DNA of 64,000 nt from Paenibacillus cisolokensis (GTDB lineage Bacteria > Bacillota > Bacilli > Paenibacillales > Paenibacillaceae), in assembly GCF_018403665.1 (NCBI RefSeq), contig NZ_BOVJ01000059.1:1-64000 (forward strand), in the 5' to 3' direction. Below are positions 45,954-55,465 of the stretch, in pieces (the first letter of the stretch is position 1; each line of letters starts with the position of its first letter). The notes beneath the pieces were generated by a model. The model saw only the letters and a list, made by a program, of their open reading frames with translations, had not been told where the DNA came from and did no database searches. A program made the position numbers and the translations under genes.

Positions 45954-46476
45954 TCATCCGGGTGTTTGGGCATGGCTCAGTTTTAGCGCATGCAGCACGC
46001 TTATTTTATGCCGCGTTTGTTCGTGATACAAATAATCGCCGATGACGCGGTCGATGAACAGAATGCCGTTCAAATGATCGATCTCGTGCTGCATGCAGAC
46101 CGCCTTATAGTCTTCGGCTTCCAGTATGCGCGGCTCTCCGTTCCGGTCGAATGTTCTGACCTTCACATACTTGGCACGTTCCACCAAGCCGGTATACCCG
46201 GGGAACGACAGGCACGCTTCCGGACCCGTTTGCGAGCCGCGCGCTTCGATAATTTCCGGATTGATCAGCTCGATCAATCCGTCTCCGCAGTCCATCACTA
46301 CGATGCGCCGAAGAATGCCGATTTGCGGCGCGGCCAGGCCGGCCCGCCCTTCGGCCGCATACAAAGTATCGGCCATGTCGTCCAGCCATTTGAACAGTTT
46401 GGCATTGAATTCCGCCACAGGCTTCGCCGTTTTCGAAGTATCGGTTCCCCGAAGGGCAGTATGGTTTTTCCGCCAT
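45954..46476 (-). pseudogene. def: Peptide deformylase (frameshifted twice near the N-terminus)
   Basis: Metalloenzyme that removes the formyl group from nascent proteins. The three family motifs are intact: GLAAPQIG, EACLSFPG and HEIDHLNG. The N-terminus is broken at two A runs (plus-strand T5 46465-46469 and T4 46430-46433). Adding one base to each gives TILPFGEPILRKTAKPVAEFN and a 174-residue protein starting at ATG 46476 with AGGTGA upstream. If the sequence were right, an internal start would lose the first ~20 residues, which are usually needed. Confidence 0.85.
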
Positions 46477-46618
46477 AGCGGCGTTCACCTCGCTTCAGGT
46501 TATGCACCCCCTTTTGGCCGGTCCGGTCACGATGGCAACCTGTTAACCGGATGAAGAGTATAAAGAGGGGAAGGAAGGAGAAAAATAGAGAAAGATCCGA
46601 TAATCGTATCGGTTAATG

Positions 46619-46653
46619 CAAGCGCATGTTTCCATGACGGGAACATGCGCTTG
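46619..46653. repeat. Inverted repeat between def and vanY
   Basis: CAAGCGCATGTTTCC (46619-46633) pairs with GGAACATGCGCTTG (46640-46653), one bulge. There is no strong T run on either strand, so it may be a weak terminator for the minus-strand VanY gene or a regulatory site. Confidence 0.45.
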
Positions 46654-46657
46654 TCAG

Positions 46658-47599
46658 TTACTTTCCGGAAACCGGTACGGCCTGGTAATACTCTTCCAAC
46701 GTAATGTTACGCTCGGCGATTTCTTTCGCAATCTCGAGTCCGACATAGCGAATATGCCACGGCTCATATTTGTATCCGGTAATGTCCTCTTTCCCTTCCG
46801 GGTAACGGATAATAAAGCCGTATTCGGCCGCATGCTCCGCCAGCCATTCGGCCTCGGGCGTGCCGGCGAAACAATCCTGGGCCGCACAGCGGCCGTCGCT
46901 TCCGGAGACGTCGATCGACAAGCCGGTCTGGTGCTCGCTCGTTCCGGGCAACGCGCTGTACGTGCGTGCCTTCTCCTCGCCGTCCCGTTTGACATAGCTT
47001 TCGAACAGCTCTTTTTGCCGTTCGTACGAACGGTATCCGGACACGCCGGCAAGCTCGATGCCGTCTTCCTTCGCACCCGCGAACAATTCTTCCAGCGCTT
47101 CCGCGGCTTCTTTGCGAAGCTTGCGCTTGTCGACCTTCTCGCTGAAAATAAACGGAACGTCGGGATATACGAGGTCTTCCGGCTCGTAATTTTCCGGCAG
47201 CGTATACTGCTTGTTAATCAGTACAGCTAAGCTGTCCGGATTCGCCACCACCATCAAATCGCCGATTTTGCCCGCCGTCTCCTGAACCGGCCCTTCCCGT
47301 TCCGGCGGCGAGTTCGGCTTGTCTACCGGCGGCTTCTCCGGTTTGACGTCCGGCTTATCCGTACCGGGATGCTCCTGCGCCGCGTTCTCCCGCTCCGGCG
47401 GTTCCGGCGCCGCGTCCGCCGGCTTCGACGGTTCGTTCTCCGTCGCATCGTCGGCGTCTGCGGCCGGATCATTCGGCTGCGTCTGCTCCGATCCGACGTT
47501 ATGGCTGCCGGTAATTCCGGAGAGGAGGCTGCCGCACCCCGCGGATAACATGACCAAACTGGTAAACAAAATAAAATAAGGCCTTTTTTCAACGCTCAT
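46658..47599 (-). CDS. D-alanyl-D-alanine carboxypeptidase lipoprotein, VanY family
   Basis: A ~313-residue exported zinc peptidase that trims the terminal D-Ala of peptidoglycan stems. A signal peptide ends in the lipobox LSAGC. A Pro/Glu/Asp-rich linker of ~90 residues spans the wall. The catalytic domain has SGYRSYERQ, SEHQTGLSIDV (zinc H and D) and EPWHIRYVG. AAGGAG sits close to two tandem ATGs; the second (47599) has better spacing. No van regulatory genes are near, so this is a housekeeping DacY-like enzyme rather than resistance (inference). Confidence 0.9.
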   Translation of the reverse strand: MSVEKRPYFILFTSLVMLSAGCGSLLSGITGSHNVGSEQTQPNDPAADADDATENEPSKPADAAPEPPERENAAQEHPGTDKPDVKPEKPPVDKPNSPPEREGPVQETAGKIGDLMVVANPDSLAVLINKQYTLPENYEPEDLVYPDVPFIFSEKVDKRKLRKEAAEALEELFAGAKEDGIELAGVSGYRSYERQKELFESYVKRDGEEKARTYSALPGTSEHQTGLSIDVSGSDGRCAAQDCFAGTPEAEWLAEHAAEYGFIIRYPEGKEDITGYKYEPWHIRYVGLEIAKEIAERNITLEEYYQAVPVSGK

Positions 47600-47738
47600 C
47601 ATTCTCCTTGTTCGACGTAGCCATACCAAAAGTGTAACATCATTCCGGGAGGAACACCATGCTGACAAGTATGGCATCCTGTTATTTCGATTTCATGCCG
47701 CAACAATTTCAAACTTGTTTCCGGCCGACAGCGAAAAA

Positions 47739-47783
47739 GAAGGCGGGAAAAACCGGCCATAGCAGCCGGTTTTCCCGCCTTCG
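47739..47783 (-). terminator. Terminator of yjlC-ndh
   Basis: On the minus strand GAAGGCGGGAAAACCGGC pairs with GCCGGTTTTTCCCGCCTTC (one bulge) and is followed by TTTTTCG. Confidence 0.85.
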
Positions 47784-47793
47784 CAGGACCGCT

Positions 47794-48970
47794 TTAATAT
47801 ACAAGCGAGAAGAGACCGTTAATATGGGACAAATAGCGGATATTGCTCGCTTCTTTCATCAGCGATGCCGGGAGGCCTTTCAGCTTCGTCTGGTTGCCGC
47901 CGATCGTGCCGATCGCGTCTTTGCGGCCGAGGCTCGCAAGGGTGCCGGAGAAGACCGGCTTGAAAGCTTTCAACGGACCGCCTTTATATGCGGCGAATAC
48001 GTTGTAGCCGACCGTTTCGCCCGTTTGCCACGCGATTTGCGCGCTGGGCGGATAAGGACGGCCTTCCGGACTCATGACGACAGCGCTGTCTCCGGCGAGG
48101 AATACGTCCGGATGCGAGGTCGACTGCAAATATTCGTTGACCGTTGCGCGTCCGCGAACCGTTTCGATGCCCGAATTGGCGACAACCGGGGAACCGGTTA
48201 CGCCGCCGGTCCAGACGAGCGTGTTCGCTTCGATTTTCGTGCCGTCTTTCAGAATGACGTTGTTGCCTTGCACTTCCGTAACGGCGACCCCGGTCAAAAT
48301 GCGGACGCCGCGTTTTTCCAGGCTCGTCTTGGCGCGTTCCACCAGATCCGGCGTAAATCCGGCCAAAATGGAAGGAGCCGCTTCGACGCAGTAGAGCGTA
48401 ATATCGTTGAAATCGACGCCTTTTTTCTCGCACCAGGAAGGGAGCATGTCCGTCAGTTCGCCGATCAATTCAATGCCGGACAGGCCGCCGCCGCCGATGA
48501 CGATCGTCGCGTCGGCTTTATTTTCGACTGTGCGTATGCGTCGATGCGGGCTTCGACATGCGCGCGAATGCGGTTGGCGTCTTCGACCGATTTCAGGGTG
48601 AAGCTGTTTTCTTCGAGCCCCGGAATGCCGAAAACGCCGTTTCGCTGCCCAGCGCGATAACGAGGGTATCGTAGCTGATCGAAGCGCCGTTCGCAAGCGA
48701 CACTTGCTTCTGGTCCAGGGCGATCTTTTCGACCGTATTGATGCGGATATCGACATCTTTGCCGCGCAGCAGCTTCTCGAGCGGCAGCGCGACGTTGCCT
48801 TCGTTCAGGCCGCCGACGGCCAGACGGTGCAGTTCCGTCACAATTTGATGAAACGGAGTCTTGTTGACAAGGGTGATCTGTGCTTCTTCTGCTGAAAGAT
48901 ATTTGCGTGCGGTCAGCGCAGTCAGCAGCCCGCCATAGCCGCCGCCCAGTATTACAATGTGCTTTGACAT
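47794..48970 (-). pseudogene. ndh: Type II NADH dehydrogenase (NDH-2) (frameshifted twice)
   Basis: Membrane-associated flavoprotein passing electrons from NADH to menaquinone without pumping. The FAD motif ILGGGYGGL opens the protein; the NADH motif VIGGGGLSGIE, VWTGGV and the FAD-binding FLAGDSA are intact. Breaks lie at plus-strand A4 48631-48634 (restoring AFFGIPGLEENSF) and T4 48521-48524 (restoring AQSKNKADAT). The corrected length is 392 residues, the same as B. subtilis Ndh. Co-transcribed with the YjlC homologue from a Rex-controlled promoter. Confidence 0.9.
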
Positions 48971-49009
48971 GCTGATCCTCCTGTTCTGGATATCAAATAC
49001 GGTACGGGA

Positions 49010-49441
49010 TTAACGCTGCTTTTGACGTTCCGCCGACACATCCAGGAACGCCTGGATAAAACGGAGCGTTTTTTGTACTTGCGGATCTTTCAACATTTTC
49101 AACAAGCCGAACAGTCCGATCGTCGCCGACTCCGTCTGCACGCGTTCGTTTGCCTCGATTGCCGCTGCGGCAACGCCTTTCACTTTCTCCTGAATCGGTT
49201 TGACGAATTCTCCGATTCCGCCTTTCAAATCTTCGATGAGGATGCGGTCCGTCGCCACCGACTGGGCAAAGTCGTACGCTTTCGTCAGCAGCGTGACCAT
49301 CTCCGCCAGCTTGGGCAAATTTTCCACCAGCTCGGAGAGCGATCGTTGAACTTCGGGCTTCATCAACTGGTCGAGAATATCCGTCTCCACGCGGCCAGTC
49401 GAAGCTTCGTGTTCCACTTCTTGCGACAATGTTTCTGCCAT
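49010..49441 (-). CDS. yjlC: DUF1641 protein, YjlC homologue
   Basis: A 143-residue helical protein with the DUF1641 pattern (LVENLPKLAEMVTLLTKAYDF, then GLLKMLKDPQVQKTLRFI). In B. subtilis yjlC lies directly before ndh under Rex control and the same order occurs here, 39 bp apart. Biochemical role unknown; likely an accessory of NDH-2. ATG 49441 is used with GGGAGG eleven bases upstream. Confidence 0.85.
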   Translation of the reverse strand: MAETLSQEVEHEASTGRVETDILDQLMKPEVQRSLSELVENLPKLAEMVTLLTKAYDFAQSVATDRILIEDLKGGIGEFVKPIQEKVKGVAAAAIEANERVQTESATIGLFGLLKMLKDPQVQKTLRFIQAFLDVSAERQKQR

Positions 49442-49512
49442 GATGCAAAAAGCCTCCCTTGTCTGCGACATATTGTTGTGCCGGAACGGTAATGACTCCG
49501 CCTTCGAATAGA

Positions 49513-49528
49513 TGTGAATAATTTCACA
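49513..49528. promoter_or_regulatory. Rex operator
   Basis: TGTGAATAATTTCACA is a perfect TGTGAA-N4-TTCACA palindrome, the established Rex binding form. It lies 72 bp before yjlC-ndh, so NADH/NAD+ ratio should control that operon. The ~390-bp gap between yjlC and the azoreductase gene contains no further gene. Confidence 0.85.
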
Positions 49529-49832
49529 AAAAACGCAGGATTGGTACCGGTCCGAATTTATCTACCTTCATATTCTAGTCCTTTTGCCGGCGAACTGCAA
49601 AACTTTTTTAAGTCTGGAAACAACTTTTTAACCGGAAACGGAAGGATAGGGGAAAAAAGTCCGAATGCCGGTCCATTTTACTATTAAGAAGAAAGAGGTG
49701 GAGGAAACGGGTAAAACTTGTCGGCTAAAAGTTACTTGAATTATTATAGGGACTAAATTATAATGTGCAATGTGGCGTCCGAGCCCAAAGCGGTGTCACA
49801 TGCATACAACTAGAGGAGGTTGCATACCCAAC

Positions 49833-50456
49833 ATGTCCAAGGTATTATTCGTCAAAGCAAATGACCGCCCTGCGGAACAATCGGTTAGCGTCCAAATGTA
49901 CGAGACTTTTCTGAAAACGTATCGGGAAGCTCATCCGGACGATCAGATTACCGAACTCGATCTTTATAAATTGAATCTTCCGTACTACGGCAACACGGCC
50001 ATTACGGCGCTTTACAAACGGAGCCAATCGCTCGAGTTGACTGCCGAGGAGCAGGAGATTGCGGATATAATCGATTTTTATCTGAATCAGTTTCTGGAAT
50101 CCGACAAGGTCGTAATCGCCTTCCCGCTGTGGAATTATACGGTCCCGGCGCCGCTCGTCACGTATATCTCCTATTTGGCGCAAGCCGGCAAAACGTTCAA
50201 ATATACCGCCGAAGGTCCGGTCGGACTGGCGGGCGACAAGAAAACCGTTCTGCTCAGCGCGCGCGGCGGCGACTATTCGAATGAATGGATGGCCGCCCAT
50301 GAATCGGCCAGCCGCTTCGTCAACAGCGCGATCGGCTTGTGGGGCATCCGGCCCGAGGAAATTGTCATCGAAGGCCATAATCAATTCCCCGATCGGGCGC
50401 AGCAAATTATCGAAGACGGTTTGCGTCGGACGGCCGAAGCGGCAGCGCGGTTCTGA
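49833..50456 (+). CDS. azoR: FMN-dependent NADH-azoreductase
   Basis: A 207-residue flavodoxin-fold quinone and azo reductase. SKVLFVKAND opens the FMN domain, FPLWNYTVPAPLVTYISYLAQAGKTFKY is the family core, and LLSARGGDYS forms the FMN phosphate and ring loop. ATG 49833 lies 14 bases after GAGGAGG, somewhat distant. It is divergent from yjlC across the Rex box; whether Rex affects it is unknown. Role: obligate two-electron reduction of quinones, protecting against thiol stress. Confidence 0.88.
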   Translation: MSKVLFVKANDRPAEQSVSVQMYETFLKTYREAHPDDQITELDLYKLNLPYYGNTAITALYKRSQSLELTAEEQEIADIIDFYLNQFLESDKVVIAFPLWNYTVPAPLVTYISYLAQAGKTFKYTAEGPVGLAGDKKTVLLSARGGDYSNEWMAAHESASRFVNSAIGLWGIRPEEIVIEGHNQFPDRAQQIIEDGLRRTAEAAARF

Positions 50457-50471
50457 TCGCTGCGGGCTTGA

Positions 50472-50515
50472 GGCTCTTTCGGAATATGTTTCGTGTTCCG
50501 GAAGAGTCTTTTTTT
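50472..50515 (+). terminator. Terminator of azoR
   Basis: GCTCTTTCGGAA pairs with TTCCGGAAGAGT (one mismatch) and runs into T7. The sequence from 50516 to 50728 shows no gene. Confidence 0.8.
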
Positions 50516-50728
50516 AAATGCGGAATGCTGCTCCATGGTGTATAGTAGCATCAGGATGGCAAAAGGCGCAGACGGACGACACGCGCGCAATATTATGGTG
50601 CGTCTGCATCCCCGCCATTATTCACAAAAAGTTCGAAAGTCCCGTTTATTTCACGAAAACGCTGGACAACCGGATTAAATGCATGTATTCTTAGATGTAC
50701 ACTTTGAATGAACAATTTCATAACGGGA

Positions 50729-50908
50729 ACAGGTGCGTACCGCCGCCAAACAGGTGACCGGTATGCTTAAAAGGGAAGTTCGGTGCAAACCCGACGCGGT
50801 CCCGCCACTGTAACGGAAGAGTCGTCGCGAGACAGCCACTGGCTGGAGCTTTTAGCCGGGAAGGTCGCGATAGATGTTGACGCCGGAGCCAGGAGACCTG
50901 CCTGTTTC
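50729..50908 (+). promoter_or_regulatory. Cobalamin (B12) riboswitch
   Basis: Class I signature elements occur in order: ACAGGTGCG, TTAAAAGGGAAG, CGGTGCAAACCCG, GCGGTCCCGCCACTGT (B12 box) and GAGCCAGGAGACCTGCCTGT closing P1. It precedes a terminator and metE. B12 binding should favour termination, shutting off the cobalamin-independent enzyme. Confidence 0.95.
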
Positions 50909-50969
50909 GACAACACTGCATGTACCTACGGGTGATAGGGAGGTGTTAGGCGATCGTCTGGAATGAGCC

Positions 50970-51014
50970 AGGCGTCTTTCCCTATACCTATTGACGGGGA
51001 AAGACGCCTTTTTT
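50970..51014 (+). terminator. Riboswitch-controlled terminator upstream of metE
   Basis: GGCGTCTTTCCC (50971-50982) pairs with GGGAAAGACGCC (50997-51008), then TTTTTT. TAGGG at ~50935 could pair with CCCTA at the stem base as antiterminator. Confidence 0.88.
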
Positions 51015-51059
51015 CGTTGTGACAAGAGAGGCCGAACAGAGGAAGGATGGGAGAAACAG

Positions 51060-53355
51060 ATGAAGACGGAACTGATCATCAGCAATTTGGGTTACCCGAG
51101 AATCGGGGAAAACCGCGAGTGGAAGAAAGCGCTCGAGTCGTTCTGGGCGGGCAAGCTTGAGGAAGAAGCGTTCCGGGCGGAAATGGACCGGATACAGCTT
51201 GAGCTGTTGAAGGTTCAGCAGGCGAAGGGCGTCGACCTGATCCCGGTAGGCGACTTTACGCTGTACGATCATATGCTCGATATGGCCGTCATGTTCGGCG
51301 TAGTGCCCGAACGATACCGGCACGAGGGGGGCCTGTACCGCTTTCGGTCTATTTTGCGATGGCCAGGGGCAACGCGCAGGCGACGGCTTGCGAAATGACG
51401 AAATGGTTCAATACAAATTACCATTACATCGTGCCCGAAATCGGCGGCATCGTGCCGCGTCTGACCGTGAACAAACCGCTGGAAGCGTACCGTTTTGCCA
51501 AAAATCGCGCAGGTATCGAGGGCAAGCCTGTCGTCGTCGGTTTATTCACGTTTCTGAAGCTGTCCAAAGGCTTCGAGGCCGGACGTCTGGCGGAAAAATC
51601 GAACAATTTCTCCCGGTGTACATTCAGATGCTGACCGAGCTGGAGCGGGAAGGCGTCCAATGGGTGCAAATCGACGAGCCGTACCTTGCGACGAACGTCA
51701 CCGCAGACGAGTGGAAGCTTGTGGAAAATCTGTATCGCCGCATTCGCGAGCAAACGGCCGGCCTTCGGATTATGCTGCAAACCTACTTTGAAGGTGTCGA
51801 TGATTTTGAGAAAATCACGTCGCTTTCCGTCGACGGCATCGGTCTCGATTTTGTTCACGACGGCGGCAAAACCGCCAAAGCGCTCGAACAATCCGGATGG
51901 CCGGAAGATAAAGTGCTGGGCGCCGGCCTGATCGACGGCCGCAACATATGGCGGGCGGATCTCGATGCGAAGCTGGAGGCGATCCGGCGCATAGCGGCCG
52001 TTGTTCCGCTAGAGCGATTGATTCTCCAGCCGTCGTGCAGCTTGCTGCACGTTCCCGTCAGCACGAGAGCGGAGAGCGGGCTTGACCCCGTCGTGCGCGG
52101 AGCGCTCGCATTCGCCGAGGAGAAGCTGGACGAACTGCGCATTCTTCGCGCCGCAGTCCGGCAAGGCGAGCAGGCGGTGGAAGCCGAGCTTGCAGCTAGC
52201 CGCGAAGCGCTGAACGCATTCCGCCTTCTGCCGGAGCGAAACCGGGAGGACGTCGCCAGCGGTTTGCGTCAATTGGCGGATATCCCGGATTCCCGCAATC
52301 GGCCGTTCTCCGAACGGTTCGAGCTGCAGCGGAACAAATGGCAGCTTCCGCCGCTGCCGACGACGACGATCGGCAGCTTCCCGCAGACGCCGGAAGTGCG
52401 GCAGGCGCGGCTGAAGTGGCGGCGGGGCGAATGGAACGATGCGCAGTACGAAGCGTTTATGAAAGAGCAAATTGAGGCATGTATCCGGCTGCAGGAGGAA
52501 ATCGGAATCGACGTGCTGGTTCACGGCGAATTCGAACGGACGGATATGGTCGAATATTTCGGCGAGAAGCTGGACGGCTTCGTCTTTACCCGGAACGGTT
52601 GGGTGCAATCGTACGGTTCGCGCTGCGTCAAGCCGCCGGTTATTTACGCCGACGTCGCATTCGTACAGCCGATGACGGTGAAGGAAAGCGTATATGCGCA
52701 GTCGCTGACGGATCGTCCGGTGAAAGGCATGCTGACGGGGCCGATTACGATATTGAACTGGTCGTTCGTACGCGACGATCTGAGCCGCGAGCAGGTGGCG
52801 AACCAGATCGCCTTGGCGCTCCGGCAAGAAGTGCTCGCGCTGGAGAAAGCCGGCATCGAGATGATCCAGGTCGACGAGCCGGCTTTGCGCGAAGGCTTGC
52901 CGCTCAAGCAGGAGGATCAGGACGCCTATCTGCAATGGGCCGTCAAAGCGTTCCGCCTCGCTACCTCGGGGGTAAAGGATACGACGCAAATTCATACGCA
53001 TATGTGCTATTGCGAGTTCCACGATATGATTGACGCCATCCGTTCTCTCGATGCCGACGTCATCTCGATCGAATCGTCGAGAAGCCACGGCGAGCTCATC
53101 TCCAGCTTCGAACAGCACGATTACGACCACGGCATCGGCCTCGGCGTTTACGACATCCACAGCCCGCGCGTGCCTAGCGTCGAAGAGATGTCCGACATGA
53201 TCGACCGCGCGCTCCGGGTGCTTCGTCCCGAATTGTTCTGGATTAACCCGGACTGCGGGTTGAAAACGCGCGGCCTGGCCGAAACGGTTCCGGCGCTGCG
53301 CAATATGGTTCAAGCGGCTCAAGCGGCAAGAGCCCAACATTTCCAACGCGCGTAA
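51060..53355 (+). pseudogene. metE: Cobalamin-independent methionine synthase (frameshifted twice)
   Basis: Transfers methyl from 5-methyl-tetrahydropteroyl-triglutamate to homocysteine. Breaks at G6 51326-51331 (restores [16 protein letters not shown]) and A5 51594-51598 (restores [14 protein letters not shown]). The corrected 765-residue protein has the N-terminal folate domain and the C-terminal catalytic domain with HTHMCYCEF and NPDCGLKTR, which supply the zinc histidine and cysteines. GGGAGAAACAG sets the start. Controlled by the B12 riboswitch 52 bp upstream, implying that a B12-dependent MetH exists elsewhere. Confidence 0.93.
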
Positions 53356-53378
53356 ATCGTAAATCCAGGCGAATTGCA

Positions 53379-53421
53379 AACATCCTGCGGCTGTCCGTCA
53401 ACAGGGCGGCCGCAGGATGTT
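53379..53421. terminator. Bidirectional hairpin between metE and khtU
   Basis: AACATCCTGCGGC (53379-53391) and GCCGCAGGATGTT (53409-53421) are exact reverse complements between convergent genes. A weak T run follows on each strand. Confidence 0.7.
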
Positions 53422-53467
53422 GGTGTTTAACAACATTAAATATAAATGAAGCGAATTGTTTTCGATA

Positions 53468-54703
53468 TTAATCTTCTTCTTTCTCGTTTTCCTTTCGTTT
53501 GAACAGACTTGTTTGCCGGATTTTATCCGATACCGTCCGACTGTACTGGTGAATCCTCTTCGATTCTTTGGTCAGCAGCGGACCGAGGACGGCGAGCAGC
53601 AGCACGTACAGAACGGCGAAGGATTGGATAGCCGGCATCAAACCTCCGGCTTTGCCGATATTGGCCATAATGATCGAAAACTCCCCGCGGGAGACGAGCG
53701 TCAGTCCGACATTAAGCGAGGCGCGAGACGAATTGCCCGACAGGCGGCCGGCGATGAAGCCTGCCGCGAGGTTGGCGAGCAAGGTAAGGATGACCGCGAG
53801 CACGGCCATGCCTACGGCGCCGCCCAGCGTGGACGGCTGGATGGTCAGGCCGAAGCCGAAGAAGAAGATAGCGCCGAAGAAGTCCCGGAACGGGACGACC
53901 AGGCTTTCGATTCGCTTCACATGGGCGGATTCGCCCAGCACGAGACCGATCATCAAGGCGCCGATCGCTTCGGCGACATGAAGCGTCTCCGAGAAACCGG
54001 CGACAAGAAACAACATCGTCATGACGAGGAGTAAAAACAGTTCGCTAGAAGGGACGCGCAGCGCGAGATCGAAATATTTGACCAGCTTGCGCCCGATTAT
54101 GAGGAAGCACAGAATAAACAGCAGCGCGGACGCCGAAACGAGCAGCACGCCGCCGACAGATGTCGCGCCGCTCAGCACAAGACCGGACAGGATCGAGATG
54201 TGAACGGCAATGAACAGATCGTCGAACATGATCATGCCCATAATCAGTTCCGTTTCGGGATTGGCCGTCCGCTTCAGATCGACCAGCACTTTGGCGACGA
54301 TCGCCGTCGACGAGCTGGTCATAATGCCGCATACGACAAGCGTCTCCTTGAGCGGCAAATCCATGAACCAGCCCATGAGCAGTCCGGAAATAAAATTAAG
54401 CGCCACATAGAACAGTCCGCCGGCCAGTATCGCTTTTCCGGATTTGAGCAGGCGTGCGACGGAAAATTCCAGTCCGAGATAAAACAGCAGAAACAGGATG
54501 CCGAGGCGCCCCATAAAGTCGATGACATCCGAGCTTTCGATAAACCGCAAGTCGATGATCCAAAAATGGGGAGCGTGAGGGCCGACGGCCATTCCGATCA
54601 AAATATAGAACGGAATGACCGAAAACCGGAGCTTGGCGGACAGCAATCCTACGATGCTGATCAGCCCCAGGGCGAGCCCGACCTCGAAAATGATCATGTC
54701 CAT
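53468..54703 (-). CDS. khtU: K+/H+ antiporter, KhtU-like (CPA2 family)
   Basis: A 411-residue membrane antiporter with ~12 helices. CPA2 features include GRLGILFLLFYLGLEFS, SSSTAIVAKVL with the following MFDDLF (transport aspartates), and SRGEFSIIMA in the late half. The charged C-terminal tail (RKENEKEED) has no fused TrkA domain; that regulator is the separate KhtT encoded just upstream. In B. subtilis KhtTU exports K+ and is tuned by c-di-AMP binding to KhtT. Confidence 0.88.
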   Translation of the reverse strand: MDMIIFEVGLALGLISIVGLLSAKLRFSVIPFYILIGMAVGPHAPHFWIIDLRFIESSDVIDFMGRLGILFLLFYLGLEFSVARLLKSGKAILAGGLFYVALNFISGLLMGWFMDLPLKETLVVCGIMTSSSTAIVAKVLVDLKRTANPETELIMGMIMFDDLFIAVHISILSGLVLSGATSVGGVLLVSASALLFILCFLIIGRKLVKYFDLALRVPSSELFLLLVMTMLFLVAGFSETLHVAEAIGALMIGLVLGESAHVKRIESLVVPFRDFFGAIFFFGFGLTIQPSTLGGAVGMAVLAVILTLLANLAAGFIAGRLSGNSSRASLNVGLTLVSRGEFSIIMANIGKAGGLMPAIQSFAVLYVLLLAVLGPLLTKESKRIHQYSRTVSDKIRQTSLFKRKENEKEED

Positions 54704-54705
54704 CG

Positions 54706-55200
54706 CTATTCACTTCCGTTCTGCAGCAGCATTTTCAACTTATGCAGGTTCATTCGCTCCCCCGCTACAATGGCCGTCGTTCCGCCGGTCAGGATATGAT
54801 GCGGACCGGGATTGATAATCGCGGCTTTGTTTTTCTCCACGATCGCGATAATGATCGCGCCTGTTTTGCGGCGAATATCGAGCTCGCCGATCGGCCGGCC
54901 GACGCAGCCGCAACTTGCGTCGAGGCGTATCCATTCGATGACGAGATCGTCGAGCACCATCTCGAGCTGCTCCAGCGCTTTCGGTTTGTAAGTGATGCCG
55001 GCAAGGATGGCCGATATCATCCGCGCTTCATCGTCGTCGAACGTCACGGTTGACAAAATGTCGTCGGGGTCGTCAGGGTCCATGTGATAGATTTCGCGGC
55101 GTTCGTCATTGTGAATAATGATGACGAGCCGCTCACCGCTGCGGGTGTGCAGCTCGTATTTCCGGCCGATTCCGGGCAAATCCGATTCTCTAAGGTTCAT
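54706..55200 (-). CDS. khtT: K+/H+ antiporter regulatory subunit, KhtT-like (TrkA-C domain)
   Basis: A 164-residue cytoplasmic regulator. The N-terminal half is a small alpha/beta domain (YELHTRSGERLVIIIHN); the C-terminal half is a TrkA-C domain (GRPIGELDIRRKTGAIIIAIV, GGTTAIVAGE), which in B. subtilis KhtT binds c-di-AMP. Two bases separate it from khtU. GGGAGG about ten bases from ATG 55200 sets the start. Confidence 0.88.
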   Translation of the reverse strand: MNLRESDLPGIGRKYELHTRSGERLVIIIHNDERREIYHMDPDDPDDILSTVTFDDDEARMISAILAGITYKPKALEQLEMVLDDLVIEWIRLDASCGCVGRPIGELDIRRKTGAIIIAIVEKNKAAIINPGPHHILTGGTTAIVAGERMNLHKLKMLLQNGSE

Positions 55201-55319
55201 CGTATATCTCACCTCCCAAGTACGGAATGCGCGCTTCGAAGAGCAAGCAGTTCGGATTTCTCATCCCGATTCCCTCCCTATAGAAATATAAGGCCTCTGC
55301 GATCCGAGACCTTACCGCT

Positions 55320-55328
55320 ATTGTACCA
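55320..55328 (-). promoter_or_regulatory. Extended -10 promoter for khtTU
   Basis: On the minus strand TGGTACAAT gives TGn plus a good -10. It lies ~120 bp before khtT, leaving a leader that might hold regulation. The -35 is poor. Confidence 0.4.
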
Positions 55329-55465
55329 GATTCGGTAAGGAAGTCCAGCAAGGCGGGCCGGCGCACGCAATTTTACAAAATCTACTGCCCGATTTAACGA
55401 TCCCGCAACAAACGGCTGTTACAATGAGAACGCAAGCAAAATCGTGAAACGGGAGGAACGGGAAA

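Noticed and set aside
46658-47599. Vancomycin-resistance locus
   Set aside because: VanY-like catalytic motifs are present, but there are no vanRS, vanH or ligase genes nearby.
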